DNA of 64,000 bases from Actinomyces weissii (lineage in GTDB: Bacteria; Actinomycetota; Actinomycetes; Actinomycetales; Actinomycetaceae), in contig NZ_CP066802.1 in assembly GCF_016598775.1 (NCBI RefSeq), forward strand, positions 1,054,001 to 1,118,000, in the 5' to 3' direction. Made by a program: the position numbers and the translations under genes. Below the pieces are notes generated by a model. The model saw only the letters and a program-made list of their open reading frames with translations, did not search any database and was not told the origin of the DNA. This document shows, piece by piece, positions 12,986 through 22,082 of the stretch (its first letter is position 1; each line of letters starts with the position of its first letter).

Positions 12986-14190
12986 GGATCTCTTTACGCC
13001 GCCGCCCAGACACCGCTGAGACAGGGCCGCTCACTGGCCCGGTGCGGGTGGACGCGCGCACCAAGCGGCTGACCAAGCGTCTGCGCCCCGGGGACATCGC
13101 CGTCATTGACCACAGCGACCTGGACCGGGTGGCCGCGGAGGCTCTGGTGGAGCGCCAGCCGCTGGCCGTCCTCAACGCGGCCCCCTCCGTGTCCGGCCGC
13201 TACCCCAACCTGGGGCCGGGCATCCTGGTGGAGGCGGGCATCCCCCTGCTGGACGACCTGGGCCCGGACGTGATGCGCCTCAAGGACGGTCAGGAGGTGC
13301 AGGTACGCGGTGCGGAGGTGCGCTCGGCTGACGGCACCCGGCTGCTGGCCGAGGGCGAGCTCCAGGACCACGACAGCGTGGAGCGGCTCATGGAGGAGGC
13401 CCGCAAGGGCCTGGCCACCCAGCTGGAGGCCTTCACCACCAACACCATGGAGTACATGCGTGCCGAGCGCGACCTGCTGCTCAACGGCGTCGGGATGCCG
13501 CAGATAAGGACCCAGATGGCGGGGCGGCACGTGCTGGTGGTGGTGCGCGGCTACTCCTACAAGGAGGACCTCAAGGTCCTAAGGCCCTACATCCGCGACT
13601 ACAAGCCCGTGCTGATCGGGGTGGACGGCGGCGCGGACGCCCTGCTGGAGCTGGGCGCCAAGCCGGACATGATCGTGGGGGACATGGACTCCGTCTCCGA
13701 CAAGGCCCTGGCCTGCGGCGCTGAGATCGTGGTGCACGCCTACCGGGACGGGCGGGCACCGGGCCGGGAGCGGGTGGAGGCCCTGGGGGTGGAGCACCTG
13801 GTCTTCTCCGCCACCGGCACCAGCGAGGACATCGCCATGCTGATGGCGGACGAGGCGGGCGCCCGGCTGATCGTGGCCGTGGGCACCCACGTGACCCTCC
13901 TGGAGTTCCTGGACAAGGGGCGCGCTGGTATGAGCTCCACCTTCCTGACCCGCCTGAAGGTCGGCTCCAAGCTCGTGGACGCCAAAGGCGTTTCCCACCT
14001 GTACAAGACCCGCATCTCCAGCTGGCAGCTGGCGCTGCTGGCGCTCTCCGGCCTGGTGGCGCTGTGGGTGGCGCTAGCCTCCACCCCGGCGGGACAGACC
14101 TTCCTGGGTCTGTCCGGGGCTGTGTGGGACGACCTGGTCAACTTCCTGCGGGGCCTGGTGGGCCTGGCCCCCGCACCGCCCTCGGTCTGA
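12982..14190 (+). CDS. steA: SteA-like cell-division protein
   Basis: The 402-residue protein matches the Rv1697/SteA family. Its core resembles thiamine pyrophosphokinase catalytic domains (GVDGGADALLELGAKPD followed by VGDMDSVSD). One membrane helix lies near the C-terminus (LALLALSGLVALWVAL). In Corynebacterium, SteA and SteB form a complex that promotes cell separation through RipA, and steB is also the next gene here. A GTG start at 12982 overlaps recN. A CACAAT box 7 nt before it suggests a leaderless promoter inside recN. Confidence 0.88.
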   Translation: MRISLRRRPDTAETGPLTGPVRVDARTKRLTKRLRPGDIAVIDHSDLDRVAAEALVERQPLAVLNAAPSVSGRYPNLGPGILVEAGIPLLDDLGPDVMRLKDGQEVQVRGAEVRSADGTRLLAEGELQDHDSVERLMEEARKGLATQLEAFTTNTMEYMRAERDLLLNGVGMPQIRTQMAGRHVLVVVRGYSYKEDLKVLRPYIRDYKPVLIGVDGGADALLELGAKPDMIVGDMDSVSDKALACGAEIVVHAYRDGRAPGRERVEALGVEHLVFSATGTSEDIAMLMADEAGARLIVAVGTHVTLLEFLDKGRAGMSSTFLTRLKVGSKLVDAKGVSHLYKTRISSWQLALLALSGLVALWVALASTPAGQTFLGLSGAVWDDLVNFLRGLVGLAPAPPSV

Positions 14191-14233
14191 GCGGTACCCT
14201 CCCGAGCCCAGCAAGCAGCAAGGAACCCATCTC

Positions 14234-15244
14234 ATGATCGACTTCCGTTACCACCTGGTCTCCCTCATCTCCGTGTTCCTGGCCCTCGCCGTGGGGGTGG
14301 TGCTGGGGGCCGGGCCCTTGCAGAACTCCCTGGGGACGGCGCTCAACGACCAGGTCACCCAGCTGCGCCAGGACCGCCAGGCCATGCAGACCCGCCTGGA
14401 GACCATTGACCAGGCCGTCAACGAACGGGACTCCTACATAGCGCAGGCCGCGGCCGCCATGCTGCCGGGCACCCTGAGCGGGCAGAAGGTGGCCCTGGTC
14501 CGTCTGCCGGAGGTTGACGACCAGGACGTCGACTCGCTGAGCAAGCAGCTGGGCGACGCCGGGGCCGAGGTCGTGGGGCAGGTGGCCCTGACGACGGCCT
14601 GGACCGACCCGGGTAAGGACTCCTACCGCTCCACCTACGCCGGGCAGCTCGCCGCCTACCTGCCGGGGCTGTCCTTGAGCAGCGGCAACTCCGTGCTGGG
14701 GGCGGCCCTGGGCAAGGCCCTGACCAGCCAGGGGGAGGAGGCGAGCACCCTTATGGACCTGCTCACCGCCACCAAGGAGCCGCTGGTCACGGTGGAGACC
14801 CAGCCCGCTTCCCCGGCCACCATGGTGGTGGTGCTGGGGCCACGGGCGCAGGAGCAGCCTGTGGCCCCGACGGCCCCGGCCACCCCTGGCAACGACCCCG
14901 GACAGTGGGTGCTGGCGGTGCACGGCCTGTCCACCAAGGCGCCCGCCGTGGTCCTGGGGGAGGCGGCCACCCCCACGGGCCTGGTCAGCCTGCTGCGCAA
15001 GGAGCAGACGCCGGTGAGCACTGTGGACTCCGTGGGGCAGGTCTCCGCCTCCGTGTCCACGGCGCTGGCCCTGGCGGCCGTGTCCCGTGGCAGCGTGCAG
15101 CACTACGGCTTCGACAAGGGAGCGGACTCGGTGATGCCGGAGGTGCCGCCGGTGCCTGTCCCGCTTGTCCCCGCCGTGCCTGCCTCTCCCGGTGAGGACC
15201 CTGGCGCCGGCACCCAGCCCGCAGACGCCCAGACCGAGGGCTGA
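14234..15244 (+). CDS. steB: SteB/MctB-family envelope protein
   Basis: The 336-residue protein begins with a conserved stretch, MIDFRYHLVSLISVFLALAVG, that forms a membrane anchor, followed by a coiled coil (about 35-70) and an extracytoplasmic domain. The family is annotated as copper transporter MctB from M. tuberculosis Rv1698; in Corynebacterium the homologue SteB partners SteA. AAGGAA precedes the ATG. The C-terminus is Pro-rich. Being next to steA favours the division role. Confidence 0.88.
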   Translation: MIDFRYHLVSLISVFLALAVGVVLGAGPLQNSLGTALNDQVTQLRQDRQAMQTRLETIDQAVNERDSYIAQAAAAMLPGTLSGQKVALVRLPEVDDQDVDSLSKQLGDAGAEVVGQVALTTAWTDPGKDSYRSTYAGQLAAYLPGLSLSSGNSVLGAALGKALTSQGEEASTLMDLLTATKEPLVTVETQPASPATMVVVLGPRAQEQPVAPTAPATPGNDPGQWVLAVHGLSTKAPAVVLGEAATPTGLVSLLRKEQTPVSTVDSVGQVSASVSTALALAAVSRGSVQHYGFDKGADSVMPEVPPVPVPLVPAVPASPGEDPGAGTQPADAQTEG

Positions 15245-15249
15245 GCCAG

Positions 15250-16146
15250 ATGACCAGGTACCTGCGCCCAGCCGTGGAGGTGGCTGCCGCGTCTGCGGCC
15301 TGCAGCTGGCTGGGAGCCACCTCCTTGACGGGAGCCAGCAGCCTGCTTAGACATAACTTCCACGACCGGGAGGTCAGCCTGCGTGGCGGCGTGGGCGCGG
15401 GCCTGGGTGCCCTGGCCGCCAGCCTGGCGGCGGGCCGGGCCCTGCGCCGTCAGCAGAAGCCGGGCGGGCCCGCGGCAGCCGCAGCCACCGCCGTCCTGTG
15501 CGCCACCGCCGCCGGACTGGTGGACGACCTGGACGCGGGCAGCCATGACGGGCAGGCTCCCGCCAAGGGGCTGCACGGGCACCTGGGCGCCCTGGCGTGC
15601 GGGCAGGTGACCACCGGGGTCCTCAAGATCGTAGTGATCGGTGGGGGCGCCCTGGTGGCGGGCAGCGCGCTGGCCCTGCAGGCCGCCAGCCACAGTGGGC
15701 CGGGCCGGAACCGGCTGCCGCTCCTGGTCGACGCCGCCGGCCGGACCACCCTGATCGCGTCCTGGGCCAACCTGGCCAACCTGCTGGACCTGCGTCCGGG
15801 GCGGGCGCTCAAGGCCTGTGGCCTGGTCGCCCTGGGGGTGGCCGCCGCGGGCGGTGCAGGTGCGGCTCCCTCCCGGCTGCTGTCCACCGGGGTGCTGGCC
15901 GTGGCCGCCGTCAGCCTGCCAGGGGACCTGGCGGAGCGCACCATGCTCGGTGACACCGGCGCGAACGCGCTGGGAGCCCTGCTGGGGGCCAGCCTGGCCG
16001 CCCACCCCTGCCCGGCGCTGCGGGCCACCGCCTGCGCCACCGGGGTGGGGCTGGTGCTGGCCAGCGAGAAGGTCTCCTTCAGCCAGGTGATAGCCACCAA
16101 CCGCTGGCTGTCCGCCCTGGACCAGCTGGGCCGCCTGCCAGCATGA
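15250..16146 (+). CDS. Divergent MraY/WecA-like phosphoglycosyl transferase
   Basis: The 298-residue multi-pass membrane protein has weak but ordered hallmarks of the polyprenyl-phosphate N-acetylhexosamine-1-phosphate transferase family: GLVDDLD (D92, D93), TGVLKI (122-127), NLANLLDLRPGRALK (174-188, in place of NxxNxxDG) and LGDTGANALGALLG (233-246). Such enzymes load a sugar phosphate on undecaprenyl phosphate at the inner membrane. It overlaps murJ by 4 nt and is followed by a GT4 gene, so a lipid-linked glycan function is inferred. The substrate is unknown and catalytic competence is unproven. Confidence 0.7.
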   Translation: MTRYLRPAVEVAAASAACSWLGATSLTGASSLLRHNFHDREVSLRGGVGAGLGALAASLAAGRALRRQQKPGGPAAAAATAVLCATAAGLVDDLDAGSHDGQAPAKGLHGHLGALACGQVTTGVLKIVVIGGGALVAGSALALQAASHSGPGRNRLPLLVDAAGRTTLIASWANLANLLDLRPGRALKACGLVALGVAAAGGAGAAPSRLLSTGVLAVAAVSLPGDLAERTMLGDTGANALGALLGASLAAHPCPALRATACATGVGLVLASEKVSFSQVIATNRWLSALDQLGRLPA

Positions 16147-17783
16147 GCGGAAGGCGGGGTCGGCTGCACCGGCTGGTGGTGCCGGGTGGCTCGGCCGCGG
16201 GGGCGGTGGCCGGACTGACCCTGGTCTCCCGCCTCCTGGGCTTCCTGCGCTGGGTGGTGCAGGCCACCACGGTGGGGGCGGGGACCGTGGCCGGGGCCTA
16301 CGCCACCGCCAACCAGGTCCCCAACGTCCTCTACGAGGTGGTGGTGGGTGGGGCCCTGGCCGCCACCGTGGTGCCCCTGCTGGCCTCCTCCGCCCGGGGG
16401 GCCGACGTCGAGCGCAGCGGCCGTCTGGCCTCCGGGCTGCTGGGCGCCGTGCTGCTGGTGCTGGTCCCGGCGTCCGCCCTGCTGGCCGTGGCGGCGGAGC
16501 CCTTGGCCAGCCTCCTGCCGGTCTCGGCAGGCACCGACCCGGGGCTGCAGCGCCAGCTGGTGGCCTCCTTCCTGCGGATGTTTGCGGTCCAGGTACCTCT
16601 GTACGGGCTAGGGGTGGTGCTTAGCGGGGTGCTGCAGGCTCACGGCTCCTTCACCTGGCCCGCCCTGGCCCCGGTGCTCTCCAGCCTGGTGGTGATGGTG
16701 ACCTACGGCTGCTACGCCCTGCTGCGGGATACGGAGCCGCAGACGGCGTTGCTGGTGCTCGGTTGGGGGACGACCGCCGGGGTGGCGGCCCTGAGCCTGC
16801 CCCTGCTCCTGCCGGTGCGGCGCCTGGGGGTACGGCTGCGGCCCGCACTGGGGCTGCCTCGCCCGGAGCGCCGCCGGGCGCTGCGCCTGGCGGGGGCCGG
16901 CACCTGGAGCCTGCTGGCGCAGCAGGCCAGCGTGCTGGTGGTACTGGCCCTGGCCCGCGCAGGCGGGGAGGCCGGGACGGTGGCGGTCTACCAGTACACC
17001 CAGGCGGTCTTCCTGCTGCCTTACGCGGTGCTGGCGGTGCCGGTGGCCACGGTCCTCTACCCCCGGGTGGCGGCGGCCTGCGCCGGGGGCGGCCACCGGG
17101 CACAGGCCGAGGCCGCCGCGCTGGCGGCGCGCTCGACCGCCCTGGTGACGGTGGTGGCCTGCGCCGGGGCCGGCCTGCTGGTGGCTGCCGCCCCAGGTGC
17201 GGAGGCCTTCTTCACCCGGCTCACACAGGTGGCGGGCATGGAGCGGGCCCTGGTGGCCCTGGCCCCGGCGGTGCTGGGCATGAGCCTGCTCTACCAGGTG
17301 AGCCGGGTGCTGCTGGCGGCGGACCGTTCCCGTTCTGCAGCCCTGGCCACCAGCCTGGGCTGGCTGGTGGTCAGTCTGGCCACGGTGCTGGCGGTGCACC
17401 GGCTGGCCCCCGGGGGCGGGCAGGGAGCAGCCACCCTCCTGGCCCTGTCCCTGGGGCAGAGCGCCGGGATGCTGGTGGCGGCCGCGGCGCTGCTCGCGCT
17501 CCTGGGCAGCTACACCGGCGCCCGGGCGCTGCGGCCGGTAGGGCGCTGCCTGCTGGTGTGCGTGCCTGTGGCGGCTGGCAGCGGCCTGCTGCTGCGGCTG
17601 CTGGCCCTGCAGGCGGGGGGCGGCTGGGGGCAGGTCCTGCTCTCGGCGGCAGGGGCCCTGCTGGCCGCCGCCCTGGTGCTGGGGGCCGGGCACCTGACCC
17701 AGCCGGGGCTGCTGGCGGTGCTGGCCCCTGGGGGAGGACCCCGTGAGGGCCAGTCGGTCCAGAAGACAGGAGAAGAAGCATGA
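16143..17783 (+). CDS. murJ: MurJ-family lipid flippase
   Basis: The 546-residue membrane protein has about 14 predicted helices. Its N-terminal sequence (GLTLVSRLLGFLRWVVQAT, then AYATANQVPNVLYEVVVGG) is diagnostic for the MviN/MurJ branch of the MOP superfamily, which flips lipid II or related undecaprenyl-linked intermediates. ATGA overlap with the preceding transferase gene and with the next glycosyltransferase gene indicates one operon. Actinobacteria often have more than one MviN paralogue, so this copy may serve a glycan other than lipid II. Confidence 0.88.
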   Translation: MSGRRGRLHRLVVPGGSAAGAVAGLTLVSRLLGFLRWVVQATTVGAGTVAGAYATANQVPNVLYEVVVGGALAATVVPLLASSARGADVERSGRLASGLLGAVLLVLVPASALLAVAAEPLASLLPVSAGTDPGLQRQLVASFLRMFAVQVPLYGLGVVLSGVLQAHGSFTWPALAPVLSSLVVMVTYGCYALLRDTEPQTALLVLGWGTTAGVAALSLPLLLPVRRLGVRLRPALGLPRPERRRALRLAGAGTWSLLAQQASVLVVLALARAGGEAGTVAVYQYTQAVFLLPYAVLAVPVATVLYPRVAAACAGGGHRAQAEAAALAARSTALVTVVACAGAGLLVAAAPGAEAFFTRLTQVAGMERALVALAPAVLGMSLLYQVSRVLLAADRSRSAALATSLGWLVVSLATVLAVHRLAPGGGQGAATLLALSLGQSAGMLVAAAALLALLGSYTGARALRPVGRCLLVCVPVAAGSGLLLRLLALQAGGGWGQVLLSAAGALLAAALVLGAGHLTQPGLLAVLAPGGGPREGQSVQKTGEEA

Positions 17784-18910
17784 GCGAGGCACAGGAACGG
17801 GAGCCGCAGGACGCGCCCGCAGGCGGGCGCCGTCGGGTGCTGGAGGTATCCGGCTCCGCCGCCGGCGGGGTGCGCGCCCACCTGGGGCAGTGCGCCCGGC
17901 TGCTGGCCCAGGCGGGGCACGACGTCATCGTGGAGGCCCCCGCCCGGCTGCTGGAGGGCCTGGACCTGGGGGGCGCCCGCGCCGAGGCCCTGGAGCTGGG
18001 GGACCGGCCCGGCCCCGGCGACCTGCTGGTGCTGGCCCGCCTCCACCGCCTGGGGCGGGAGGCAGCCGTGGTCCACGCCCACGGCCTGCGGGCAGGCGCG
18101 GCGGCGGCCCTGGCGCTGGGACGCAGGCGCGCGGGCCGGGCCCGGTTGGTGGTCACGCTCCACAACCTGCCCGTGGGGGGCCGCCTGACCAGGTGGGTCG
18201 GGGAGCGCCTGCACGCCGTAGTGTGCACCCACGCCGACCTGGTGCTGGCCGTGAGCCCCGACCTGGCTGAGCGGGCCCGGCAGGCGGGCTGCCCCCAGGT
18301 GGAGCTGGCGGTGGTGCCCTCCCCGCAGCGGTCCCCCGGCCCGGACCCCGATGCCGCTGCGACCCCCTGGCCCCAGGGGGTCGGCAGGTTGCTGACGGTG
18401 GCCCGCCTGGCTCCGCAGAAGGGGCTGGACCTGTTGCTGGACACGGCGGCGCTGCTGTCGCAGGAGGTGGCGGCCCGGCGTCTGCCGCCCCTGCTGTGGT
18501 TGGTGGCCGGGGAGGGGCCTGGCAGGCAGGGGGCTCAGGAGCGCATCCAGGCCGAGGGGCTGCCGGTGCGGCTGCTAGGACGCCGCGAGGACACCGACAC
18601 CCTCATGCGCCAGGCTGATCTGGTGGTGCAGACCAGCCTGTGGGAGGGGCAGCCGCTGACTGTCCAGGAGGCGCTGCGGGCCGGGGCCGCCGTGCTGGCC
18701 ACCGACGTCGGCGGCACCGCCTACACCGCCCGGGGGGCGGCGCTGCTGGCCCCGCCACAGGCCCCAGAGCTGGCTGAGCGGGCCAGCGGCCTGCTGCGCG
18801 ACCCGCAGGCCCTAGACACCCTGCGGCAGCGGGCCCAGCAGGCGGCAGCCGGACTGCCGGGGGAGGAGCAGCTGCGCCAGCAGCTGGTGACGGCCCTGTC
18901 CCTGGGCTGA
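17780..18910 (+). CDS. GT4-family glycosyltransferase
   Basis: The 376-residue GT-B fold protein starts its first Rossmann unit at about residue 20 (LEVSGSAAGGVRAHLGQCARLL). Its C-terminal half has TVARLAPQKGLDLLLDTAAL, LVAGEGPGRQGAQERI and the sugar-nucleotide E-x7-E segment WEGQPLTVQEALRAG. It transfers a sugar from an activated donor, probably onto the lipid intermediate handled by the adjacent MraY-like protein and MurJ. AGGAGAAG precedes the ATG, which overlaps murJ by 4 nt. Confidence 0.88.
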   Translation: MSEAQEREPQDAPAGGRRRVLEVSGSAAGGVRAHLGQCARLLAQAGHDVIVEAPARLLEGLDLGGARAEALELGDRPGPGDLLVLARLHRLGREAAVVHAHGLRAGAAAALALGRRRAGRARLVVTLHNLPVGGRLTRWVGERLHAVVCTHADLVLAVSPDLAERARQAGCPQVELAVVPSPQRSPGPDPDAAATPWPQGVGRLLTVARLAPQKGLDLLLDTAALLSQEVAARRLPPLLWLVAGEGPGRQGAQERIQAEGLPVRLLGRREDTDTLMRQADLVVQTSLWEGQPLTVQEALRAGAAVLATDVGGTAYTARGAALLAPPQAPELAERASGLLRDPQALDTLRQRAQQAAAGLPGEEQLRQQLVTALSLG

Positions 18911-18978
18911 CAGGCTGCTCGTCCCTTAGGGTTCAGGCAGGGTGGGGAGGGGCCCCGCCTAGAGAGGCGGCGTGCTTG

Positions 18979-19647
18979 ATGGGTGAGTTGCGTGACCAGC
19001 AGGACCTCAGCCGGGAGGTCACCGGCACCGAGCGGGTCTGGAGCGGCCCGGTCTTCGCCGTCGACGCCGACCTGGTGCGCCTGGACCCCCGCTCCCAGCC
19101 AGTGGCCCGCCAGGTGGTGGCGCACGACAACGCGGTGGCCGTGGTGGCCCTGCGTGAGGGAGCCGGGTCCTCGCAGCCCGGGGGCGCCCCTGAGGTGCTG
19201 ATGATCCGCCAGTACCGCCACCCCGTGCGTGCCTGCCTGTGGGAGGTTCCGGCGGGCCTGCAGGACGTGGTGGGGGAGCCCGCGGTGGAGGCCGCGCGCC
19301 GGGAGCTGGCGGAGGAGACCGACCTGGGAGCCCGCCGGTGGGACGTGCTGGTGGACGTGTACGCCTCGCCCGGCTTCTGCACGGAGGCCGTGCGCGTGTT
19401 CCTGGCCCGGGAGGTCTACGAGCTGCCCCTGGATCAGCGGGTCGTCCGGGAGGCGGAGGAGGCTGAGCTCGTGCCTACCTGGGTGCCGCTGGAGCAGGCC
19501 GTGCAGGCGGCCCTGGCCGGACAGCTGCACAACTGCTCCACGGTAGCGGGGATCCTGGCCGCGGAGAGGTGCCGCAGCCGTGGGTGGGAAGGGCTGCGGG
19601 AGGCGGACTCGCCGTGGCTCACCTCACCTGTAGCCTTCAGGAACTAA
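18979..19647 (+). CDS. ADP-ribose pyrophosphatase (Nudix)
   Basis: The 222-residue protein has a Nudix box at about residues 95-120 (AVEAARRELAEETDLGARRW), preceded by RQYRHPVRACLWEVPAGL, the pattern of the ADP-ribose pyrophosphatase branch. It hydrolyses ADP-ribose to AMP and ribose 5-phosphate. It corresponds by position to Rv1700. Start choice is open between ATG at 18979 and TTG at 18976; AGAGAGG lies about 11 nt upstream of the ATG. The stop codon lies within the iron box of the next operon. Confidence 0.88.
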   Translation: MGELRDQQDLSREVTGTERVWSGPVFAVDADLVRLDPRSQPVARQVVAHDNAVAVVALREGAGSSQPGGAPEVLMIRQYRHPVRACLWEVPAGLQDVVGEPAVEAARRELAEETDLGARRWDVLVDVYASPGFCTEAVRVFLAREVYELPLDQRVVREAEEAELVPTWVPLEQAVQAALAGQLHNCSTVAGILAAERCRSRGWEGLREADSPWLTSPVAFRN

Positions 19648-19663
19648 GTGTAGGCTAACCTAG
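19645..19663 (+). promoter_or_regulatory. Candidate DtxR/IdeR iron box upstream of suf
   Basis: TAAGTGTAGGCTAACCTAG matches 15 of 19 positions of the consensus TTAGGTTAGGCTAACCTAA, and the right half is nearly perfect. It lies just upstream of a -35-like TTGAAT (19673). Iron-loaded DtxR/IdeR proteins bind such boxes, so the suf operon is probably iron-responsive. Confidence 0.65.
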
Positions 19664-19672
19664 ATAAGTGCC

Positions 19673-19701
19673 TTGAATATATGTGTTGCGTGCGCTACAA
19701 C
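19673..19701 (+). promoter_or_regulatory. suf operon promoter
   Basis: TTGAAT (19673-19678), a 17-nt spacer and TACAAC (19696-19701) form a sigma-A-like promoter in the only gap upstream of sufR. The -10 element lies inside a palindrome. Confidence 0.5.
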
Positions 19702-19703
19702 AC
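19683..19703. promoter_or_regulatory. Palindrome over the suf -10 box, candidate SufR operator
   Basis: GTGTTG and CAACAC are perfect inverted arms 9 nt apart, and the right arm covers the -10 element. A repressor bound here would block initiation. SufR, encoded next, is the obvious candidate. Confidence 0.45.
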
Positions 19704-19830
19704 GCGCCGCTAGGCGACTTGGGGCTGCGCGCCACTAATACGGCACGGCAATCTTCGCTAAAGTGACCTCTGTGTGACCGGCCTGCTGTGCCCGCAGGCG
19801 GCACCTGGCCCAGCGAGGGAAGGGGGAGCA

Positions 19831-20565
19831 GTGACGAGTGCTGCCGACGAGGCCTCTACCCGCGCCAGGGTGCTGGAGCTCATTGTCGAGAAGGGGCCCG
19901 TCTCTGCTGCCCAGCTTGCCAAGGTCCTCTCCCTGACCCCGGCTGCCGTGCGCCGTCACATCACGGCGCTGGAGGGCGGCGGTGAGATCCAGGTCCACCA
20001 GAGCGCCGCTGGCGGCAAGCGTGGCCGCGGCCGCCCGGCCCGGCACTACGTGGCCACCTCCGCGGCCCGTACCAACCTGGGGGAGGGGTACTCCGAGCTC
20101 GCCAACCGGGCCCTGGCCTACCTGTCCCAGGTGGCGGGGGAGAAGGCCGTGGACTCCTTCGCCGCCGCGCGGGGCCGGGACCTGGAGCGCCGCTACACCG
20201 CCATCGTGGAGGCCGCCGGGCCGCACCCGGCGGACCGGGCCCGGGCCCTGGCTGACGCCCTGAGCCTGGACGGCTACGCCGCCACCATCCGTGACGTCGG
20301 CGACGGGACCTTCGCTATCCAGCTCTGCCAGGGGCACTGTCCGGTGCGGGAGGTCGCGGGCCAGTTCCACGAGCTCTGCGACGCCGAGACCGGGGCCTTC
20401 TCCCGGCTGCTGGGCGTCCCCGTGCAGCGCCTGGCCACCCTGGCCGGAGGGGAGCACGTCTGCACCACCCACGTACCTATCGCCATGCCCCGGCTGCGCA
20501 AGCGTGCTGCCAGGGTCGTGGCCGAGAACAGGGCCGCCCGGGCCCCCAGAACGGAAGGAAACTGA
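19831..20565 (+). CDS. sufR: SufR, iron-sulfur-responsive repressor of the suf operon
   Basis: The 244-residue regulator has an N-terminal DeoR/MarR-like winged helix ([20 protein letters not shown], then [13 protein letters not shown]). Its C-terminal part carries four cysteines in CQGHC, ELCDAE and HVCTTH that would hold a 4Fe-4S cluster. SufR represses suf operons when its cluster is loaded. GTG at 19831 after AGGGGGAG is chosen over an upstream in-frame start at 19774 that lacks a ribosome site. The last codon overlaps sufB (TGATG). Confidence 0.92.
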   Translation: MTSAADEASTRARVLELIVEKGPVSAAQLAKVLSLTPAAVRRHITALEGGGEIQVHQSAAGGKRGRGRPARHYVATSAARTNLGEGYSELANRALAYLSQVAGEKAVDSFAAARGRDLERRYTAIVEAAGPHPADRARALADALSLDGYAATIRDVGDGTFAIQLCQGHCPVREVAGQFHELCDAETGAFSRLLGVPVQRLATLAGGEHVCTTHVPIAMPRLRKRAARVVAENRAARAPRTEGN

Positions 20566-22001
20566 TGACCTCACCCACGACAGAGGCCGCGCGCAGCGAC
20601 GACGAGATCATCGAGTCGATCTCGGCCACCTACGACTTCGGCTGGCACGACTCTGACGAGGCCGGCTCCAAGGCCAGGCGCGGACTGGACGAGAGCGTCG
20701 TCAGGGAGATCTCCGCCATCAAGGGTGAGCCCGAGTGGATGCTCGCCAAGCGGCTCAAGGCCTACGAGATCTTCGAGCGCAAGCCCATGCCCAGCTGGGG
20801 CGTGGACCTCTCCCAGCTCGACATGGACGCCGTCAAGTACTACGTGCGGGCCACCGACCGGCCCGCCAGCTCCTGGGACGACCTGCCGGAGGACATCAAG
20901 GCCACCTACGACCGGATCGGTATCCCCGAGGCCGAGCGGGAGCGCCTGGTGGCCGGGGTCGCTGCCCAGTACGAGTCCGAGGTGGTCTACCACCAGATCC
21001 GGGAGGACCTGGCGGAGCAGGGCGTCATCTTCCTGGACACCGACACCGCGCTCAAGGAGCAGCCCGAGCTCATGCGCGAGTACTTCGGCTCCGTGGTGCC
21101 CGCCGGGGACAACAAGTTCGCGGCCCTCAACACCGCCGTCTGGTCCGGAGGCTCCTTCATCTACGTCCCCAAGGGCGTGCACGTGGAGATCCCGCTGCAG
21201 GCCTACTTCCGCATCAACACGGAGAACATGGGGCAGTTCGAGCGCACCCTGATCATCGCCGACGAGGGCTCCTACGTGCACTACGTCGAGGGCTGCACCG
21301 CCCCCATCTACTCCTCCGACTCCCTGCACTCGGCCATCGTGGAGATCGTCATCAAGAAGAACGCCCGCGTCCGTTACACCACGATCCAGAACTGGTCCAA
21401 CAACGTCTACAACCTGGTCACCCAGCGCGCCACCTGCGAGGAGGGCGCCACGATGGAGTGGATCGACGGGAACATCGGCTCCAAGCGCAACATGAAGTAC
21501 CCGGCGGTCTTCCTCATGGGCCCCCACGCCCGTGGGGAGGCGCTGTCGATCGCCTTCGCCGGGGCCGGGCAGCACCAGGACACCGGCGCCAAGATGGTCC
21601 ACATGGCGCCCCACACCTCCAGCCACATCGTCTCCAAGTCGATCGCCCGCCACGGGGGCCGCTCCGGCTACCGGGGTCTGGTGCAGGTCATGAAGAATGC
21701 CCGCCACTCCAAGTCCAACGTGCTGTGCGACGCGCTGCTGGTGGACGAGATCTCCCGCTCCGACACCTACCCCTACGTGGACGTGCGCACCGACGACGTG
21801 GAGATGGGCCACGAGGCCACCGTCTCCAAGGTAAGCGCCGACCAGCTCTTCTACCTCATGCAGCGGGGGCTCACCGAGACCGAGGCCATGGCCACCATCG
21901 TGCGCGGCTTCGTGGAGCCGATCGCCCGCGAGCTGCCCATGGAGTACGCCCTGGAGCTCAACCGCCTGATCGAGCTGCAGATGGAGAACTCCGTCGGCTG
22001 A
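20565..22001 (+). CDS. sufB: Fe-S cluster scaffold subunit SufB
   Basis: The 478-residue SufB belongs to the SufBCD complex that builds and releases Fe-S clusters in the cytosol. Typical stretches are [18 protein letters not shown], the beta-helix core with [13 protein letters not shown] (carrying the functional cysteine) and [14 protein letters not shown]. The end is a helical SufC-binding region ([13 protein letters not shown]). GGAAGG lies before the ATG, which overlaps sufR. Confidence 0.97.
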   Translation: MTSPTTEAARSDDEIIESISATYDFGWHDSDEAGSKARRGLDESVVREISAIKGEPEWMLAKRLKAYEIFERKPMPSWGVDLSQLDMDAVKYYVRATDRPASSWDDLPEDIKATYDRIGIPEAERERLVAGVAAQYESEVVYHQIREDLAEQGVIFLDTDTALKEQPELMREYFGSVVPAGDNKFAALNTAVWSGGSFIYVPKGVHVEIPLQAYFRINTENMGQFERTLIIADEGSYVHYVEGCTAPIYSSDSLHSAIVEIVIKKNARVRYTTIQNWSNNVYNLVTQRATCEEGATMEWIDGNIGSKRNMKYPAVFLMGPHARGEALSIAFAGAGQHQDTGAKMVHMAPHTSSHIVSKSIARHGGRSGYRGLVQVMKNARHSKSNVLCDALLVDEISRSDTYPYVDVRTDDVEMGHEATVSKVSADQLFYLMQRGLTETEAMATIVRGFVEPIARELPMEYALELNRLIELQMENSVG

Positions 22002-22082
22002 GCCCTGCGCCGCCGCCCGCCCGGGCCCGCGCAACTAGACCACCTACCCAACCAGAGCCGGAGACCCGGCACAGGAGCACCC

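Noticed and set aside
20571..22034. A 487-codon minus-strand open frame
   Set aside because: It is a mirror of sufB with His/Val/Leu/Gly-rich noise.
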